Of a stretch of 64,000 bases of DNA, positions 39,717 through 48,795 are shown piece after piece. A model generated the notes under the pieces. It was not told where the DNA came from, ran no database searches, and saw only the letters and a program-made list of their open reading frames with translations. This DNA is from Turicibacter bilis (GTDB lineage Bacteria > Bacillota_I > Bacilli_A > MOL361 > Turicibacteraceae), in the NCBI RefSeq assembly GCF_024499055.1, contig NZ_CP071249.1, positions 310,001-374,000 on the forward strand, written 5' to 3'. Each line of letters starts with the position of its first letter. Positions within the stretch are counted from its first letter, which is position 1. The translations under genes and the position numbers were made by a program.

Positions 39717-40577
39717 TTATTTATTTTCTAAAGCTTGTTCGATTAATGGTAAGTAAGAACCAACTTTAATTGATACACCAGAAACTGCATCAGTGTGTCC
39801 ATCTTCATCAGTTAAGTTTACTTTTGATAAATCAAAGTTGTTTGCAACGATGAAGTCTTCTAATAAGTCCATTTGCTCATGCCAAGCTAATTCTCCACCC
39901 ATGTCATAAGTTCCTTCTTCAGAAGCGGCACGTTTAGAAGATCCGTCTTCTTGAATCATATCGATGTTTAAGTTAACAGCTTTTCCATTATCATAAACGA
40001 TTTCGATGATATTAGTTCCTTTTTCACCTTCGATTTCTGTTGTTTTCACACCAGAGAATTCAAAGTCAGTATTACCTTGTGCAACAGCATCGATCAATTC
40101 TTGTACTAATTGTACATAAGTTCCAACTTTAATTGATACTCCTGTTACTGAATCTGTATGTCCAGCATCATCAGTGATGTTGATTTTTGTTGTGTCAAAG
40201 TTATTATCTGCTAAAGCTTTTTCTAATTCTACGATTTGTGCATCCCATTGTAATGCACCTTCTTCTGTGCTCATTACGTATTCACCACTAGCAGCTAATT
40301 CTTTTTTAGATTGCCCATCCATTAATACGTCGATATCAACTGATGTAGGTTTTCCGTTTTCAAATTCCATGACGATTGAAACAACATCAGTTTTTGCTCC
40401 AGTTGGATCATATAAACGTTCGTAAGTTAATGCTCCTGTGTATCCTTCAGTTGTCTCTGAAGGAGATTCTGATTGAGTTGTTTGTGGTTGTTCTTGTTCT
40501 TGTGGTGTCTCATTTGAGCAAGCCCCTAAGAATAAGACAGCCGAAGCTAACGCGATTAAAAGTTTACCTTTTAACAT
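39717..40577 (-). CDS. Lipoprotein with two FMN-binding-like repeats
   Basis: 286 aa. Signal peptide with lipobox LFLGAC at residues ~15-20, an acidic Gln/Glu/Ser linker, then two ~115-residue repeats, each ending in a nearly identical block: DDAGHTDSVTGVSIKVGTYVQLVQ and DEDGHTDAVSGVSIKVGSYLPLIE. This block resembles the SGAT region of FMN-binding (FMN_bind) domains, but with Ser in place of the Thr that is covalently flavinylated. Surface-anchored, possible redox or pheromone-precursor-type lipoprotein; function uncertain. ATG 40577 has GGGGG upstream; earlier codons lie before the signal peptide and lack support. Confidence 0.75.
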   Translation of the reverse strand: MLKGKLLIALASAVLFLGACSNETPQEQEQPQTTQSESPSETTEGYTGALTYERLYDPTGAKTDVVSIVMEFENGKPTSVDIDVLMDGQSKKELAASGEYVMSTEEGALQWDAQIVELEKALADNNFDTTKINITDDAGHTDSVTGVSIKVGTYVQLVQELIDAVAQGNTDFEFSGVKTTEIEGEKGTNIIEIVYDNGKAVNLNIDMIQEDGSSKRAASEEGTYDMGGELAWHEQMDLLEDFIVANNFDLSKVNLTDEDGHTDAVSGVSIKVGSYLPLIEQALENK

Positions 40578-41304
40578 GTGTTTATACCCCCTACGGTTAA
40601 TTTTGTATCTCAAAGACAAGCTATATTCTAGCAATAAAGGAACAATAAAGTAAGTCCTTTTTGTGTTTTTTTTAACAAAGAACATAAAAAAAACATAAAA
40701 AATGTTGAAAATTAGCATCGAATTGGCTTTTAATGGTATAAAATTCAAAAGAATATGGATATCTTGTAAAAGTCGTGAATTTTATAGTAATGGATAATGT
40801 TTTATAGCATATGCGTCCTATTGAACTAAATATTGAATGGGGATGTACCAATGAGCTCAGTTAACACTTATCATTCAGTAATGAGAATTAAGATAAGAAA
40901 ATTGAAAATAAGCCTAGCAATGACATGAAAATTTATGATTTAATTTTCGAAATGAGACGAATGTCTTATTGGTGAGATGAATTATGTGATTTAGTAAAAC
41001 GTCTGATTTATTTAAAGAGACGAATCAAGTTATTGTAAGAGAGAAAATCCAAATAGTAATTAGGCATTACCTAACAGCAAGTTTAACCTTATTTATAGGA
41101 TTAAATATTAATTTCTTTTATCATGTAATGAATGATTAGTTTATAACAGTGATGACGTCGTTTTTACCTTAAATAAAAAAACGGGATATTATACCAATAA
41201 AGTGATAACATGGAAACGATTACAGTTAGGAATGATTAGATAGAGTTTCAGACCTATGATAAAATGGTGCTGTAACTAAAAAAAGCTAAGAGGGGATGAA
41301 GTTA
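40578..41304. other. Long intergenic stretch with a decayed reading frame and a cre site
   Basis: About 700 nt. From about 40925 a broken frame (MKIYDLIFEMRRMSYW-stop-DELCDLVKRLIYLKRRIKLL) suggests a lost small gene I cannot identify. The right part carries the regulatory region of the second GH13 gene, with TATGAT at 41255-41260 as probable -10. Confidence 0.5.
41211..41224. promoter_or_regulatory. cre site (CcpA) before second GH13 gene
   Basis: TGGAAACGATTACA matches 13 of 14 positions of TGWAANCGNTNWCA. It lies about 30 nt before the putative -10, so it could block the promoter. Confidence 0.65.
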
Positions 41305-43017
41305 ATGACAGGAGCAGAACGTAAATGGTGGAAAGAAGGCGTAGGATATCAAATCTATCCAAAAAGCTTTTGTGATAGCAATGGAGATGGAATTGGTGAT
41401 TTAAAAGGGATTATTAGTAAGCTAGATTATTTGGCCTATTTAGGAATTAATATTATTTGGTTATGTCCAGTTTATCAGTCACCGATGGATGATAATGGAT
41501 ATGATGTCTCAGATTATTATCAAATTGCCCAAGAATTTGGAACCATCGAGGAGTTTAAACAATTATTAGAAGAAGCTAAAAAACGTGACATTAAAATTGT
41601 GATGGATTTAGTATTAAATCATACAAGTGATGAACATCCATGGTTTGTAGAGGCAAGAAAATCTGTTGATAGTCCTTATCGTGACTACTATATTTGGCAA
41701 AAAGGAAAAGTCGATGAATTTGGAAATGAAACAGAGCCAACGAACTGGGCTTCATTTTTTACACCGTCTTGCTGGGAAAAAGATGAGGCGACAAATGAAT
41801 ATTATATGCATATTTTTTCAAGAAAAATGCCTGATTTAAACTGGGAAAACGAAAAAATGCGTAAAGATTTATATAAAATGGTGAAATGGTGGCTTGAATT
41901 AGGAATTGATGGATTCCGCGTTGATGCGGTAGCGCATCTTGATCGCGATTTAACGTTTACTGATTCAACATTAGAAAGTGATGGCCGATATAAACCAGAT
42001 TGGTCAAAATTTTCAAATCTTCCAAAGGTTCATGATTACTTAAAAGAGTTAAATCAAGAAGTGTTCTCAAATTATGATATGTTTACTGTTGGTGAAGTAG
42101 GTGGAGGAGCAAGTGTAGACGATGCTTTATTATATGCATCGACTTCATCTAATGAGTTAGATATGGTATTTACGTTTGATCACTGTTGGTTAAATAATGG
42201 GTTTAATTCGTTAAGTGAAACATGGAGTAATCAAACCGATTTAATCGAACTTAAGAAAGTATTTAAAAAATGGCAATTAGGTTTATATAATAAGGCATGG
42301 AATCCACTTTATTGGTTAAATCATGATCATCCACGTGTCATGTCACAATACGGTAGCCCGATTCATTATCATAAAGAATCTGGAAAAATGTTAGCGACAA
42401 GTTTATTTATGATGTGGGGAACGCCATTTATTTATAATGGTGAAGAAATTGGGATGACAAATGCTAATTATGAAAATTTTGAAGATTATCGTGATGTTTC
42501 AGTTCTTGAAAGTATTGACCTCTTATTGCAAGCAGGACATCCAAAAGAATTAGTTAAACGTCATATTGCCGTAACGGCACGTGATAATGCAAGAACACCA
42601 ATGCAGTGGAGTAATGAAGAAAATGCCGGATTTAGTACGGCAACACCATGGATTAAAGTAAATCCGAATTATCAAACGATTAATGTTCAAGATCAAATCA
42701 ATGACGAAGATTCAATTTTACAACATTACCGTAAATTAATTGAATTAAGACGTTTTAGTTCTTATAAAGATGTCATTGTTTACGGTGAGTATACACAATT
42801 AAGTGAGAACCATCCGAATGTTTATGCTTATTTAAGAACATCAAATGATCAACAATTATTAGTTGTCTCAAACTTCTTTGAGAAACCTGCGATTATTTGT
42901 TTACCTAAATTTACAGCTAAACAAATTATTTTATCAAATTACAAAGATTCATCGATGCAGTTATCTTGTTTAACTCTAAGACCATTTGAATCGATTATTT
43001 TTGAACTAGAGAAATAA
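41305..43017 (+). CDS. GH13 alpha-glucosidase, second copy
   Basis: 570 aa, paralogue of the enzyme at 30414: WWKEGVGYQIYPKSFCDSNGDGIGDLKG, DLVLNHTSDEHPWF, DGFRVDAVAHLD (nucleophile Asp), FTVGEVGGG (acid/base Glu), WLNHDHPRVMSQYG (Asp). Cytosolic alpha-glucosidase of the oligo-1,6-glucosidase / trehalose-6-phosphate hydrolase group. ATG 41305 lies 9 nt after AGAGGGG; ATG 41296 touches it. Monocistronic with its own cre site and terminator, so it is controlled by carbon catabolite repression but independently of the PTS operon. Confidence 0.92.
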   Translation: MTGAERKWWKEGVGYQIYPKSFCDSNGDGIGDLKGIISKLDYLAYLGINIIWLCPVYQSPMDDNGYDVSDYYQIAQEFGTIEEFKQLLEEAKKRDIKIVMDLVLNHTSDEHPWFVEARKSVDSPYRDYYIWQKGKVDEFGNETEPTNWASFFTPSCWEKDEATNEYYMHIFSRKMPDLNWENEKMRKDLYKMVKWWLELGIDGFRVDAVAHLDRDLTFTDSTLESDGRYKPDWSKFSNLPKVHDYLKELNQEVFSNYDMFTVGEVGGGASVDDALLYASTSSNELDMVFTFDHCWLNNGFNSLSETWSNQTDLIELKKVFKKWQLGLYNKAWNPLYWLNHDHPRVMSQYGSPIHYHKESGKMLATSLFMMWGTPFIYNGEEIGMTNANYENFEDYRDVSVLESIDLLLQAGHPKELVKRHIAVTARDNARTPMQWSNEENAGFSTATPWIKVNPNYQTINVQDQINDEDSILQHYRKLIELRRFSSYKDVIVYGEYTQLSENHPNVYAYLRTSNDQQLLVVSNFFEKPAIICLPKFTAKQIILSNYKDSSMQLSCLTLRPFESIIFELEK

Positions 43018-43033
43018 ATTAATTGAATCTTAG

Positions 43034-43082
43034 TGTCCGGCATGAAACTACTGTTGAATCAGTTTCATGCCGGATTTTTTTA
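43034..43082 (+). terminator. Terminator after second GH13 gene
   Basis: TCCGGCATGAAACT (43036-43049) / AGTTTCATGCCGGA (43061-43074), then seven T. Confidence 0.92.
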
Positions 43083-43237
43083 GAGAAGAAATAGGGTTCA
43101 TTGCCTTCGTTAGGAGGTGTTACTGAAAGTTAAACACAGGATTCAATTTCAAAAATAGAAAACGGTTGCATTTATGCTACTCAATCTCTAAATTATTTGG
43201 TAAAATAGACCCATCATAAGATAAAGGGGGAGTAGAG

Positions 43238-43885
43238 ATGGTGAAACAAAATATTAAGTTAAAAGAGATGACCATGAAAAAACGATGCAGTTATTTTTGG
43301 GATTATTATCGATATCATGTGATTGGGGCTTGTTTAATTCTTGTATTGATGGGAACTGTTATAAGGGAGGTAGCTAACCAGTCAACTATTTTGCTAAATG
43401 TCGTGATTTCAGAAATGATCAATGAAAGGACGGATGTAACGGAGTTAGAACAGCAGTTAACTCAACTAGTTAAGTCTGAAGCAGAAGAGAACGAAACGAT
43501 TCGCATTTATACTTATCCTTTTAATAATATCGAAAGTAGTTCTAGTGATTTAACCCAAGTCTATTTAGAGAAGTTTGTTGCTCAAGTGGCTATTAGTGAA
43601 CTGGATGTGTTTATCTTGGAGGAGAATGATTTCTCATATTTTTACGAACAAGGACTTTTTAAACCACTGGATGAACTGTTACAAGAAGTAGAGGGAATCG
43701 ATTCAAGTGATTATCTTTTAGCAGAGGATGACCATGTTTATGCCATTCGATTAGAGGGAAATAAGTTATTAGAGGCCAAAGGAATAGAGACAAAAAATAA
43801 AGTTGTGACGGTCTTGAGTAATTCGTTAAGACAAGAGGAGAGTGCGGACTTGATTTTAGCTCTTTTAAATAAATCATTCAAATAG
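43238..43885 (+). CDS. Hypothetical membrane-anchored protein
   Basis: 215 aa. Short basic N-terminus, one transmembrane helix (VIGACLILVLMGTVI at about residues 29-43), then an extracytoplasmic acidic domain of ~165 residues (LDVFILEENDFSYFYEQGLFKPLDELL), whose pattern recalls a degenerate periplasmic-binding-protein lobe. Ribosome site GGGGGAG. A TTGCAT/TAAATT promoter at 43166-43194 overlaps a weak cre-like site. No family recognised. Confidence 0.65.
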   Translation: MVKQNIKLKEMTMKKRCSYFWDYYRYHVIGACLILVLMGTVIREVANQSTILLNVVISEMINERTDVTELEQQLTQLVKSEAEENETIRIYTYPFNNIESSSSDLTQVYLEKFVAQVAISELDVFILEENDFSYFYEQGLFKPLDELLQEVEGIDSSDYLLAEDDHVYAIRLEGNKLLEAKGIETKNKVVTVLSNSLRQEESADLILALLNKSFK

Positions 43886-43949
43886 CTATTGTCTTAGCTA
43901 TTTTCCATTGATAAAATTAAACTAAGCTAGATGAATAAAGGAGAACGTT

Positions 43950-44189
43950 GTGAAAGTCGCTATTCAACTAATGATTTTGATGGCTTGTTTTATAATCGTG
44001 CTAAAACAGTACCGAAGACAGCCTCAGATGTATTTGTTAGTCACATTAATAACTTTAGGTTTATTAGGTTTAACTAAAAGTATGCTACCTTGGATTGAAA
44101 CGAAAGGGTTACGCTATGGGTGTGTGATTATTGCATTGATTGGTTGTGTATGGAGTTATTATCTGATTCAAAAACAAGAAAAAAAATAA
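43950..44189 (+). CDS. Small two- or three-span membrane protein
   Basis: 79 aa, almost wholly hydrophobic: helices at about residues 3-19, 27-46 and 55-72, with short loops (KQYRRQ, IETKGLRYG) and a basic QKQEKK tail. Starts at GTG 43950 after AAAGGAG. 64 nt after the previous gene and before a terminator, so perhaps co-transcribed. Size and layout are reminiscent of SpoIIIAC/AD-type small membrane proteins, but I see no decisive motif. Confidence 0.6.
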   Translation: MKVAIQLMILMACFIIVLKQYRRQPQMYLLVTLITLGLLGLTKSMLPWIETKGLRYGCVIIALIGCVWSYYLIQKQEKK

Positions 44190-44243
44190 AAAAAAGACCT
44201 TAAGACCTTGCAGAAGTGGCCAGGGATGATGAGGTCTTTTTTT
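44189..44243 (+). terminator. Terminator after small membrane protein gene
   Basis: AAAAAGACCT / AGGTCTTTTT arms (about 44192-44201 and 44231-44240) with a 29-nt loop, T-run. Confidence 0.7.
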
Positions 44244-44444
44244 GTTTGAGTGGAATGAGACAAAGGAAAAGTCAAATTTTTTTCTATTTCATATAGTATC
44301 GTGGGGGAAGGGTTCACCCCCGTACCGTTCTATGGATAGATAGCTAAATCACAGATATTGCTTCTGGCTTTTATTTGTCTCACTTGACGTAGTAAACTTA
44401 ACTAGAAGAATAAAATTCATCAATCCCTCAGGAGATGAGTTGAA

Positions 44445-44696
44445 ATGAAACAACTATTAGATTAGTTAAAGTGGCGTGTCAGAAATTATGGATTTTAGCT
44501 AAGTTTATTTTCATTAATTCCACTGATGGTTCAAGTATGTGGAATCGAGTTAATTCCCAATTATGATCTATTCGGTCACATTATTTTAAGAATTTTAGTC
44601 TTATATGGAAATCATTTGAAATAAAAAGTTGAGGATCTTTTATTAGAGTCTAAATCTACTAATGAAGATTCTAATAAGTATTTAAAACAGGAATAA
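44445..44696 (+). pseudogene. Decayed phage holin (phi-LC3-like) gene
   Basis: ATG 44445 opens an 83-codon frame with three internal stops: MKQLLD-stop-LKWRVRNYGF-stop-LSLFSLIPLMVQVCGIELIPNYDLFG...LVLYGNHLK-stop-KVEDLLLES. LKWRVRNYGFWLSLFSLIP and the two-helix layout are typical of small class II phage holins that make lysis pores. A ribosome site CAGGAGATGAG remains. No other phage genes are nearby, so this is an isolated relic of a lysis cassette. Confidence 0.65.
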
Positions 44697-44703
44697 AAGA
44701 TGT

Positions 44704-44735
44704 GGTAACGTCAAAAAAGACGTTACCCCTTTTGT
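44704..44735 (+). terminator. Terminator after holin relic
   Basis: GGTAACGTC / GACGTTACC stem with loop of A, then CCTTTTG. Confidence 0.75.
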
Positions 44736-44919
44736 TAACCATATGAGGAAGAGTTTTTAGTCGCTTCTTTTTTCATGAATAAAGTTGTTAAATCTACGAT
44801 TCATCGGGCGATTACATATATTTCAAACCTAAAGACGAATAAGATACAGTAGAGCAAGGATTGTAGTTGTTTTAAAGTAGGATAAGAACTTAGGAAATCT
44901 CTAATTCGAGGTGAAGAAA

Positions 44920-45129
44920 ATGGTTAATCGAGGCAAAGATGGGTGGAATAAAGGTATGTTACAAAGAGAAACAAAGTCTTCCTCAAGTACGCGTAACCAC
45001 AAAAAAACACCTCTTCAACAATTTGACGTCGCGGCTTTCTTTGAAGAAAATTTATTCGATATCATTGACTTAGAAGAAAATCGTTCAGGTGTTAAAGAGT
45101 TTGAAGATGCTGTGAAGAAAGAAGAATAA
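44920..45129 (+). CDS. Small protein upstream of MazF-like toxin, candidate antitoxin
   Basis: 69 aa with a basic N-half (VNRGKDGWNKGMLQRETKSSSSTRNHKK) and an acidic C-half (FDVAAFFEENLFDIIDLEENRSGVKEFEDAVKKEE). The ending resembles the acidic toxin-wrapping tail of type II antitoxins, but there is no visible AbrB, RHH or HTH DNA-binding fold. ATG 44920 is 6 nt after AGGTGA. Four nt separate it from the MazF-like gene, so the two form one operon. The antitoxin role is inference from position and charge pattern. Confidence 0.6.
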   Translation: MVNRGKDGWNKGMLQRETKSSSSTRNHKKTPLQQFDVAAFFEENLFDIIDLEENRSGVKEFEDAVKKEE

Positions 45130-45133
45130 TCGA

Positions 45134-45685
45134 ATGGATTTACCCCGACTTGTTCAAAGTAAAGATATCCATCGAGGGAAAATCTTCTATGTCGCATTAC
45201 CGTATACGCAGGGAAGACCGTTTCGGTTTGTCGAGAAAGATGGACAGCATGAAGACTTATATCGAATCATCGAACGACCAGATGGATTTGAAGGAGTCTC
45301 AGAACCTGAAACCGGAAAACGTCGTTCAGAAAGTCTTGAAGTGGTGACAGGAATTAAGTTACGCCCATGCATTATTATTCAAAAAGATCAGTATAACCAT
45401 AATGAAAAGTATCCATTTGTCGTCGTTCTACCGATCGCGACATTAACGAAAGAACATAAGCAGCGCCCTATTTTTAAACGACTCATTGAACATAATGATT
45501 TGGATCAGTTCTACTATCTTGGAAATGACTGTTACATTACCGTGAATGATCCAAAGCGTGTTTATAAAAATACGTTATTTTATGTAGAGGGGCGATTAAA
45601 AATTGAAGAAAGCGACATTGATATGGATGAATTAATGATGCGCTTTGCTGAGTGCTTAGCTGTCAAAAAAATACGTTCAGAATAA
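45134..45685 (+). CDS. PemK/MazF-family toxin-like protein
   Basis: 183 aa. The beta-barrel core HRGKIFYVALPY...LRPCIIIQKDQYNHNEKYPFVVVLPIATLTKE has the RPxIIIQ(N/K)D and V.PI(T)... strands of MazF/PemK RNases. A ~45-residue insert after the first strand (RPFRFVEKDGQHEDLYRIIERPDGFEG...) and a longer C-terminus (DPKRVYKNTLFYVEGRLKIEESDIDMDELMMRFAECL) set it apart from classical ~115-aa MazF. Probable endoribonuclease toxin or a derived regulator, with its partner directly upstream. Confidence 0.72.
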   Translation: MDLPRLVQSKDIHRGKIFYVALPYTQGRPFRFVEKDGQHEDLYRIIERPDGFEGVSEPETGKRRSESLEVVTGIKLRPCIIIQKDQYNHNEKYPFVVVLPIATLTKEHKQRPIFKRLIEHNDLDQFYYLGNDCYITVNDPKRVYKNTLFYVEGRLKIEESDIDMDELMMRFAECLAVKKIRSE

Positions 45686-45699
45686 GTAAAGGATACGTA

Positions 45700-45730
45700 A
45701 GGAGGAATGAGCTCACATTCCTCTTTTTAT
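45700..45730 (+). terminator. Terminator after MazF-like operon
   Basis: GAGGAATG (45702-45709) / CATTCCTC (45716-45723), T-run. Confidence 0.85.
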
Positions 45731-46517
45731 TTTTCGCTCTGTTAGACCATGTTATTGAGGTTTTAAAACGTTGATAGCGTTGCCTTTTAAAGAAAATTAA
45801 AATTTCTATTGGATTAGACAAATAGACGTTATCTTATATCGGAATGGTTTCATTTATCAAAGTTTTATTTTTAGAGGAAGGATGAAATGAGATGTTAGAA
45901 GTCCTTTTAATAAAGGTTGAGAAGGCGAGCTATTATCCTATTTTTTATCATAGAAATGGTGGCCCTTTTCTTATGAGCATATTAAAAAGATGGAACGATT
46001 TAGTGATTTATTTGGTGGTAGTTCATGGGGGGGTGCAATAATCATGCTAGTCTAAGGTGTCATATTGTACAAAATAAGAGGATAGGTTATAGTTAGTATC
46101 TTAGGATCTATGCCCCAAAAGGTGATGACTATAATCGGTTCAAAATGAATGAGGTGATGGCGGTAGATTGATCTCATGTCATTCAGTTAGATTAAACGAG
46201 AATAAAATATCGAATATTATGTTAAAGCTATTTGTTTTCAATCAAGAGTATGGTAAATTAGTTATGCTAGATGAAGCTTTTAATCGTAGATTGGTTAGAT
46301 GACCAGATTGAATTTGGTATTAATTATATATTGATTCAAAGAATGAGTTGATTTCTCTCATCACAAGAGGATTAATATCAGTGATTCTTTGATGGGGAAT
46401 AACATCTAACATAGCTTTTGTTTTTAAATCAGAAGCTATTTATATCTAGCAATATCCGGCCTTTATTAGAAAGTGTGGAAGGATAGGTAGTTGATAATAG
46501 AAGGGTATCGAACAAGT
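45731..46517. other. Gene-poor, decayed stretch
   Basis: About 790 nt with no intact gene. A 49-codon frame at 45892-46041 (MLEVLLIKVEKASYYPIFYH...) follows a plausible GGAAGGATG but looks like a fragment. A hairpin ATAGCTTTTG (46411-46420) / CAGAAGCTAT (46430-46439) lies upstream of the next gene. Otherwise only scattered short frames. Confidence 0.5.
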
Positions 46518-48170
46518 ATGACAACAAAGAGAAATTTAAGAAGAAATGACATTAAACAATTAATTGAAAAAGTAAAAACATTAAGTCCATTTGAATTAAA
46601 AGATGAATTTATTAAAATGGCACAAAAATCAAAACAGGTGAGTAATCATCAGATTTTAAATGCAGGACGTGGAAATCCCAATTGGACGGCGGCTACACCA
46701 CGCCAAGCCTTTTTTACCTTAGGTCAGTTTGCTGTTGAAGAAACGCAGTTAACATGGTGTGAGGGGGATTTGGCGGGAATGCCACAGCAAGAAGGAGCCT
46801 ATGAGCGCTTTTTAGCCTATGTTCAAACGCATAAAGAAGCCCCAGGTATTGATTTATTGCGTGCCATTGTGGAATATGGAATTGAAGAACATCAGTTTAA
46901 TCCAGATGCTTGGGTCTTTGAATTAGTGGATGGAATCATTGGTGATAATTATCCAGTTCCTGATCGAATGCTGATTAAAATTGAACAAGTGGTTAAAGAT
47001 TATTTAATAAAAGAAATGGGTGGAGATGTTAAAACGTCGACGCATGATTTATTTGCTGTTGAAGGTGGAACAGCGGCGATGTGCTGTATTTTTGATTCAC
47101 TAAAAGCCAATTATCTTTTAAAACCAAAAGATAAAATTGCGTTATTTGTGCCTATTTTTACTCCATATGTTGAAATTGCAAATTTACCATCCAATGAGTT
47201 CGAGATTGTTATGATTCATGCATCTGAGGTAAATGAAGATGGGATACCAACGTGGCAATATCCAAAAGAGGAATTAGATAAATTAAAAGATACAAGTATT
47301 AAATTAGCTTGTGTGGTCAATCCAAGTAATCCACCAGCAGTTGCGATGAGTGAAGCATCAATGGCTTATTTAAATGAAATTGTCACAACCTATCATCCTA
47401 ATTTAATGATTATTACAGATGATGTATATGGGACATTCTGTGATGGGTTTAAATCATTAATGGTAACGATGCCATACAATACATTAGGTGTCTACTCTTA
47501 TTCTAAATATTTTGGGGTGACAGGATGGCGCTTAGGTGTCATTGCGTTAGCTAAAGAGAATGTTTATAACGACTTGATGGCAAAGTTACCAGCCGAAGAA
47601 AAACAAATCTTACACCACCGTTATGAAGCTTTAACAACAACACCTCATGCCATTCCGTTTATTGATCGCATTGTGGCAGATAGTCGTCAGGTTGCTTTAA
47701 ATCACACTGCTGGATTATCGACGCCACAACAAGTACAGATGGCCATTTTCTCAGTCTTTGCGATTCTTGATGAAGAAAATCGTTATAAAGAACAAACAAA
47801 AGCTATTTGTCGTCGTCGTGAGCAATTAGTTTACAATGAGTTAAAAGGTTATCCGTATCTTGAGAACCAATTGAATACGGCTTATTACAATAAATATGAT
47901 TTATTAGTTTGGGCAAAATTAAAATACGGGGCATCATTCGCCACTTATTTAGAAAATGAACGAAGTGTTTTAGAATTTTTATTTGATCTTTCACATCGCT
48001 ATGGCATTGTTCTTTTAAATGGAAGTGGATTTGAAGGTCCAGCGTGGTCTATTCGTGTATCATTAGCTAACTTAAACGAGCAAGATTATCAACAAATTGG
48101 TCAAGCCATTAATGAACTATTTGATGAATATGCTAAAGATTGGCGTCTACATCAAAAAGCGTTTGCGTAG
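46518..48170 (+). CDS. aspD: Bifunctional aspartate aminotransferase / aspartate 4-decarboxylase
   Basis: 550-aa PLP fold-type I enzyme (aspartate beta-decarboxylase), converting L-Asp to L-Ala and CO2 with transaminase side activity. NAGRGNPNW near residue 48 (with TPRQAFFTLGQFAVEE) is a hallmark of this decarboxylase family; VVNPSNPPAVAMS, DDVYGTFCDGF and SYSKYFGVTGWRLG carry the PLP-binding Asp/Tyr and the Schiff-base Lys. Such enzymes pair with an Asp/Ala antiporter to make proton motive force; no antiporter is next to it here. ATG 46518 chosen; TTG 46491 also possible. Confidence 0.92.
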   Translation: MTTKRNLRRNDIKQLIEKVKTLSPFELKDEFIKMAQKSKQVSNHQILNAGRGNPNWTAATPRQAFFTLGQFAVEETQLTWCEGDLAGMPQQEGAYERFLAYVQTHKEAPGIDLLRAIVEYGIEEHQFNPDAWVFELVDGIIGDNYPVPDRMLIKIEQVVKDYLIKEMGGDVKTSTHDLFAVEGGTAAMCCIFDSLKANYLLKPKDKIALFVPIFTPYVEIANLPSNEFEIVMIHASEVNEDGIPTWQYPKEELDKLKDTSIKLACVVNPSNPPAVAMSEASMAYLNEIVTTYHPNLMIITDDVYGTFCDGFKSLMVTMPYNTLGVYSYSKYFGVTGWRLGVIALAKENVYNDLMAKLPAEEKQILHHRYEALTTTPHAIPFIDRIVADSRQVALNHTAGLSTPQQVQMAIFSVFAILDEENRYKEQTKAICRRREQLVYNELKGYPYLENQLNTAYYNKYDLLVWAKLKYGASFATYLENERSVLEFLFDLSHRYGIVLLNGSGFEGPAWSIRVSLANLNEQDYQQIGQAINELFDEYAKDWRLHQKAFA

Positions 48171-48192
48171 TTTTTAAACTGATAAATGAATC

Positions 48193-48232
48193 AAAACCTC
48201 CCTCATCTAGCGTAGATGTGGGAGGTTTTTAC
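48193..48232 (+). terminator. Terminator after aspartate decarboxylase gene
   Basis: AAACCTCCC-CATCT / AGATG-GGGAGGTTT stem, T-run. Confidence 0.88.
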
Positions 48233-48308
48233 ATAAATCTAAGGGAAAGGTATGATAAACTAAGAAAATCATTGTATAATAAATTTATCGAATAATCAGG
48301 AGGTTAAC

Positions 48309-48794
48309 ATGATGTCAAAAGTTAAAACAAATGCCATACGCATACTAGATAAACATAAAATTAGTTATGAACTCATGACGTATGAAGCGGGGGAGGCTAT
48401 TGATGGGGTTTCAGTTGCAAATAAAATAGGACGTGATCCAGAAGAAGTTTTTAAAACGCTGGTGACACGAGGAAATAGTAAAGAGATTTATGTTTTTGTC
48501 ATCCCAGTCGCTAAAGAATTAGATTTAAAAAAAGCAGCTAAAGTGGTGAAAGAGAAAAAAATTGAGATGATTGCAGTCAGTGAGATTAATAAATTAACTG
48601 GATATATTCGAGGTGGGTGCTCACCAGTTGGAATGAAGAAAAATTATCAAACGATCATTCATGAAAGTGCAAAAGACCTTTCTTCATTTATTGTGAGTGG
48701 AGGAAAGATTGGATTACAGATGGAACTCAATCCACAAGATTTATCAAAGGTTATTTCAGTCGTGTTTGATTCAGTTGTTGTGGAGGAATCATAG
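48309..48794 (+). CDS. ybaK: Cys-tRNA(Pro) deacylase YbaK/EbsC
   Basis: 161 aa YbaK editing domain: AIRILDKHKISYELMTYE, DPEEVFKTLVTRG, FVIPVAKELDLKKAAKVV with catalytic Lys region, LTGYIRGGCSPVGMKK and SGGKIGLQMELNPQDL. Trans-editing enzyme that removes Cys from tRNA-Pro. AGGAGG just upstream; ATG 48309 or 48312. Followed after 1 nt by a DUF1294 gene, so they are translationally linked. Confidence 0.93.
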   Translation: MMSKVKTNAIRILDKHKISYELMTYEAGEAIDGVSVANKIGRDPEEVFKTLVTRGNSKEIYVFVIPVAKELDLKKAAKVVKEKKIEMIAVSEINKLTGYIRGGCSPVGMKKNYQTIIHESAKDLSSFIVSGGKIGLQMELNPQDLSKVISVVFDSVVVEES

Positions 48795-48795
48795 G

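Noticed and set aside
40925-41150. Possible coding region with internal stops
   Set aside because: Only short fragments with no recognisable family; kept as a note in the intergenic entry.
45892-46041. 49-codon frame with a fair ribosome site
   Set aside because: Ends abruptly in a decayed region and resembles no known protein; probably a fragment.
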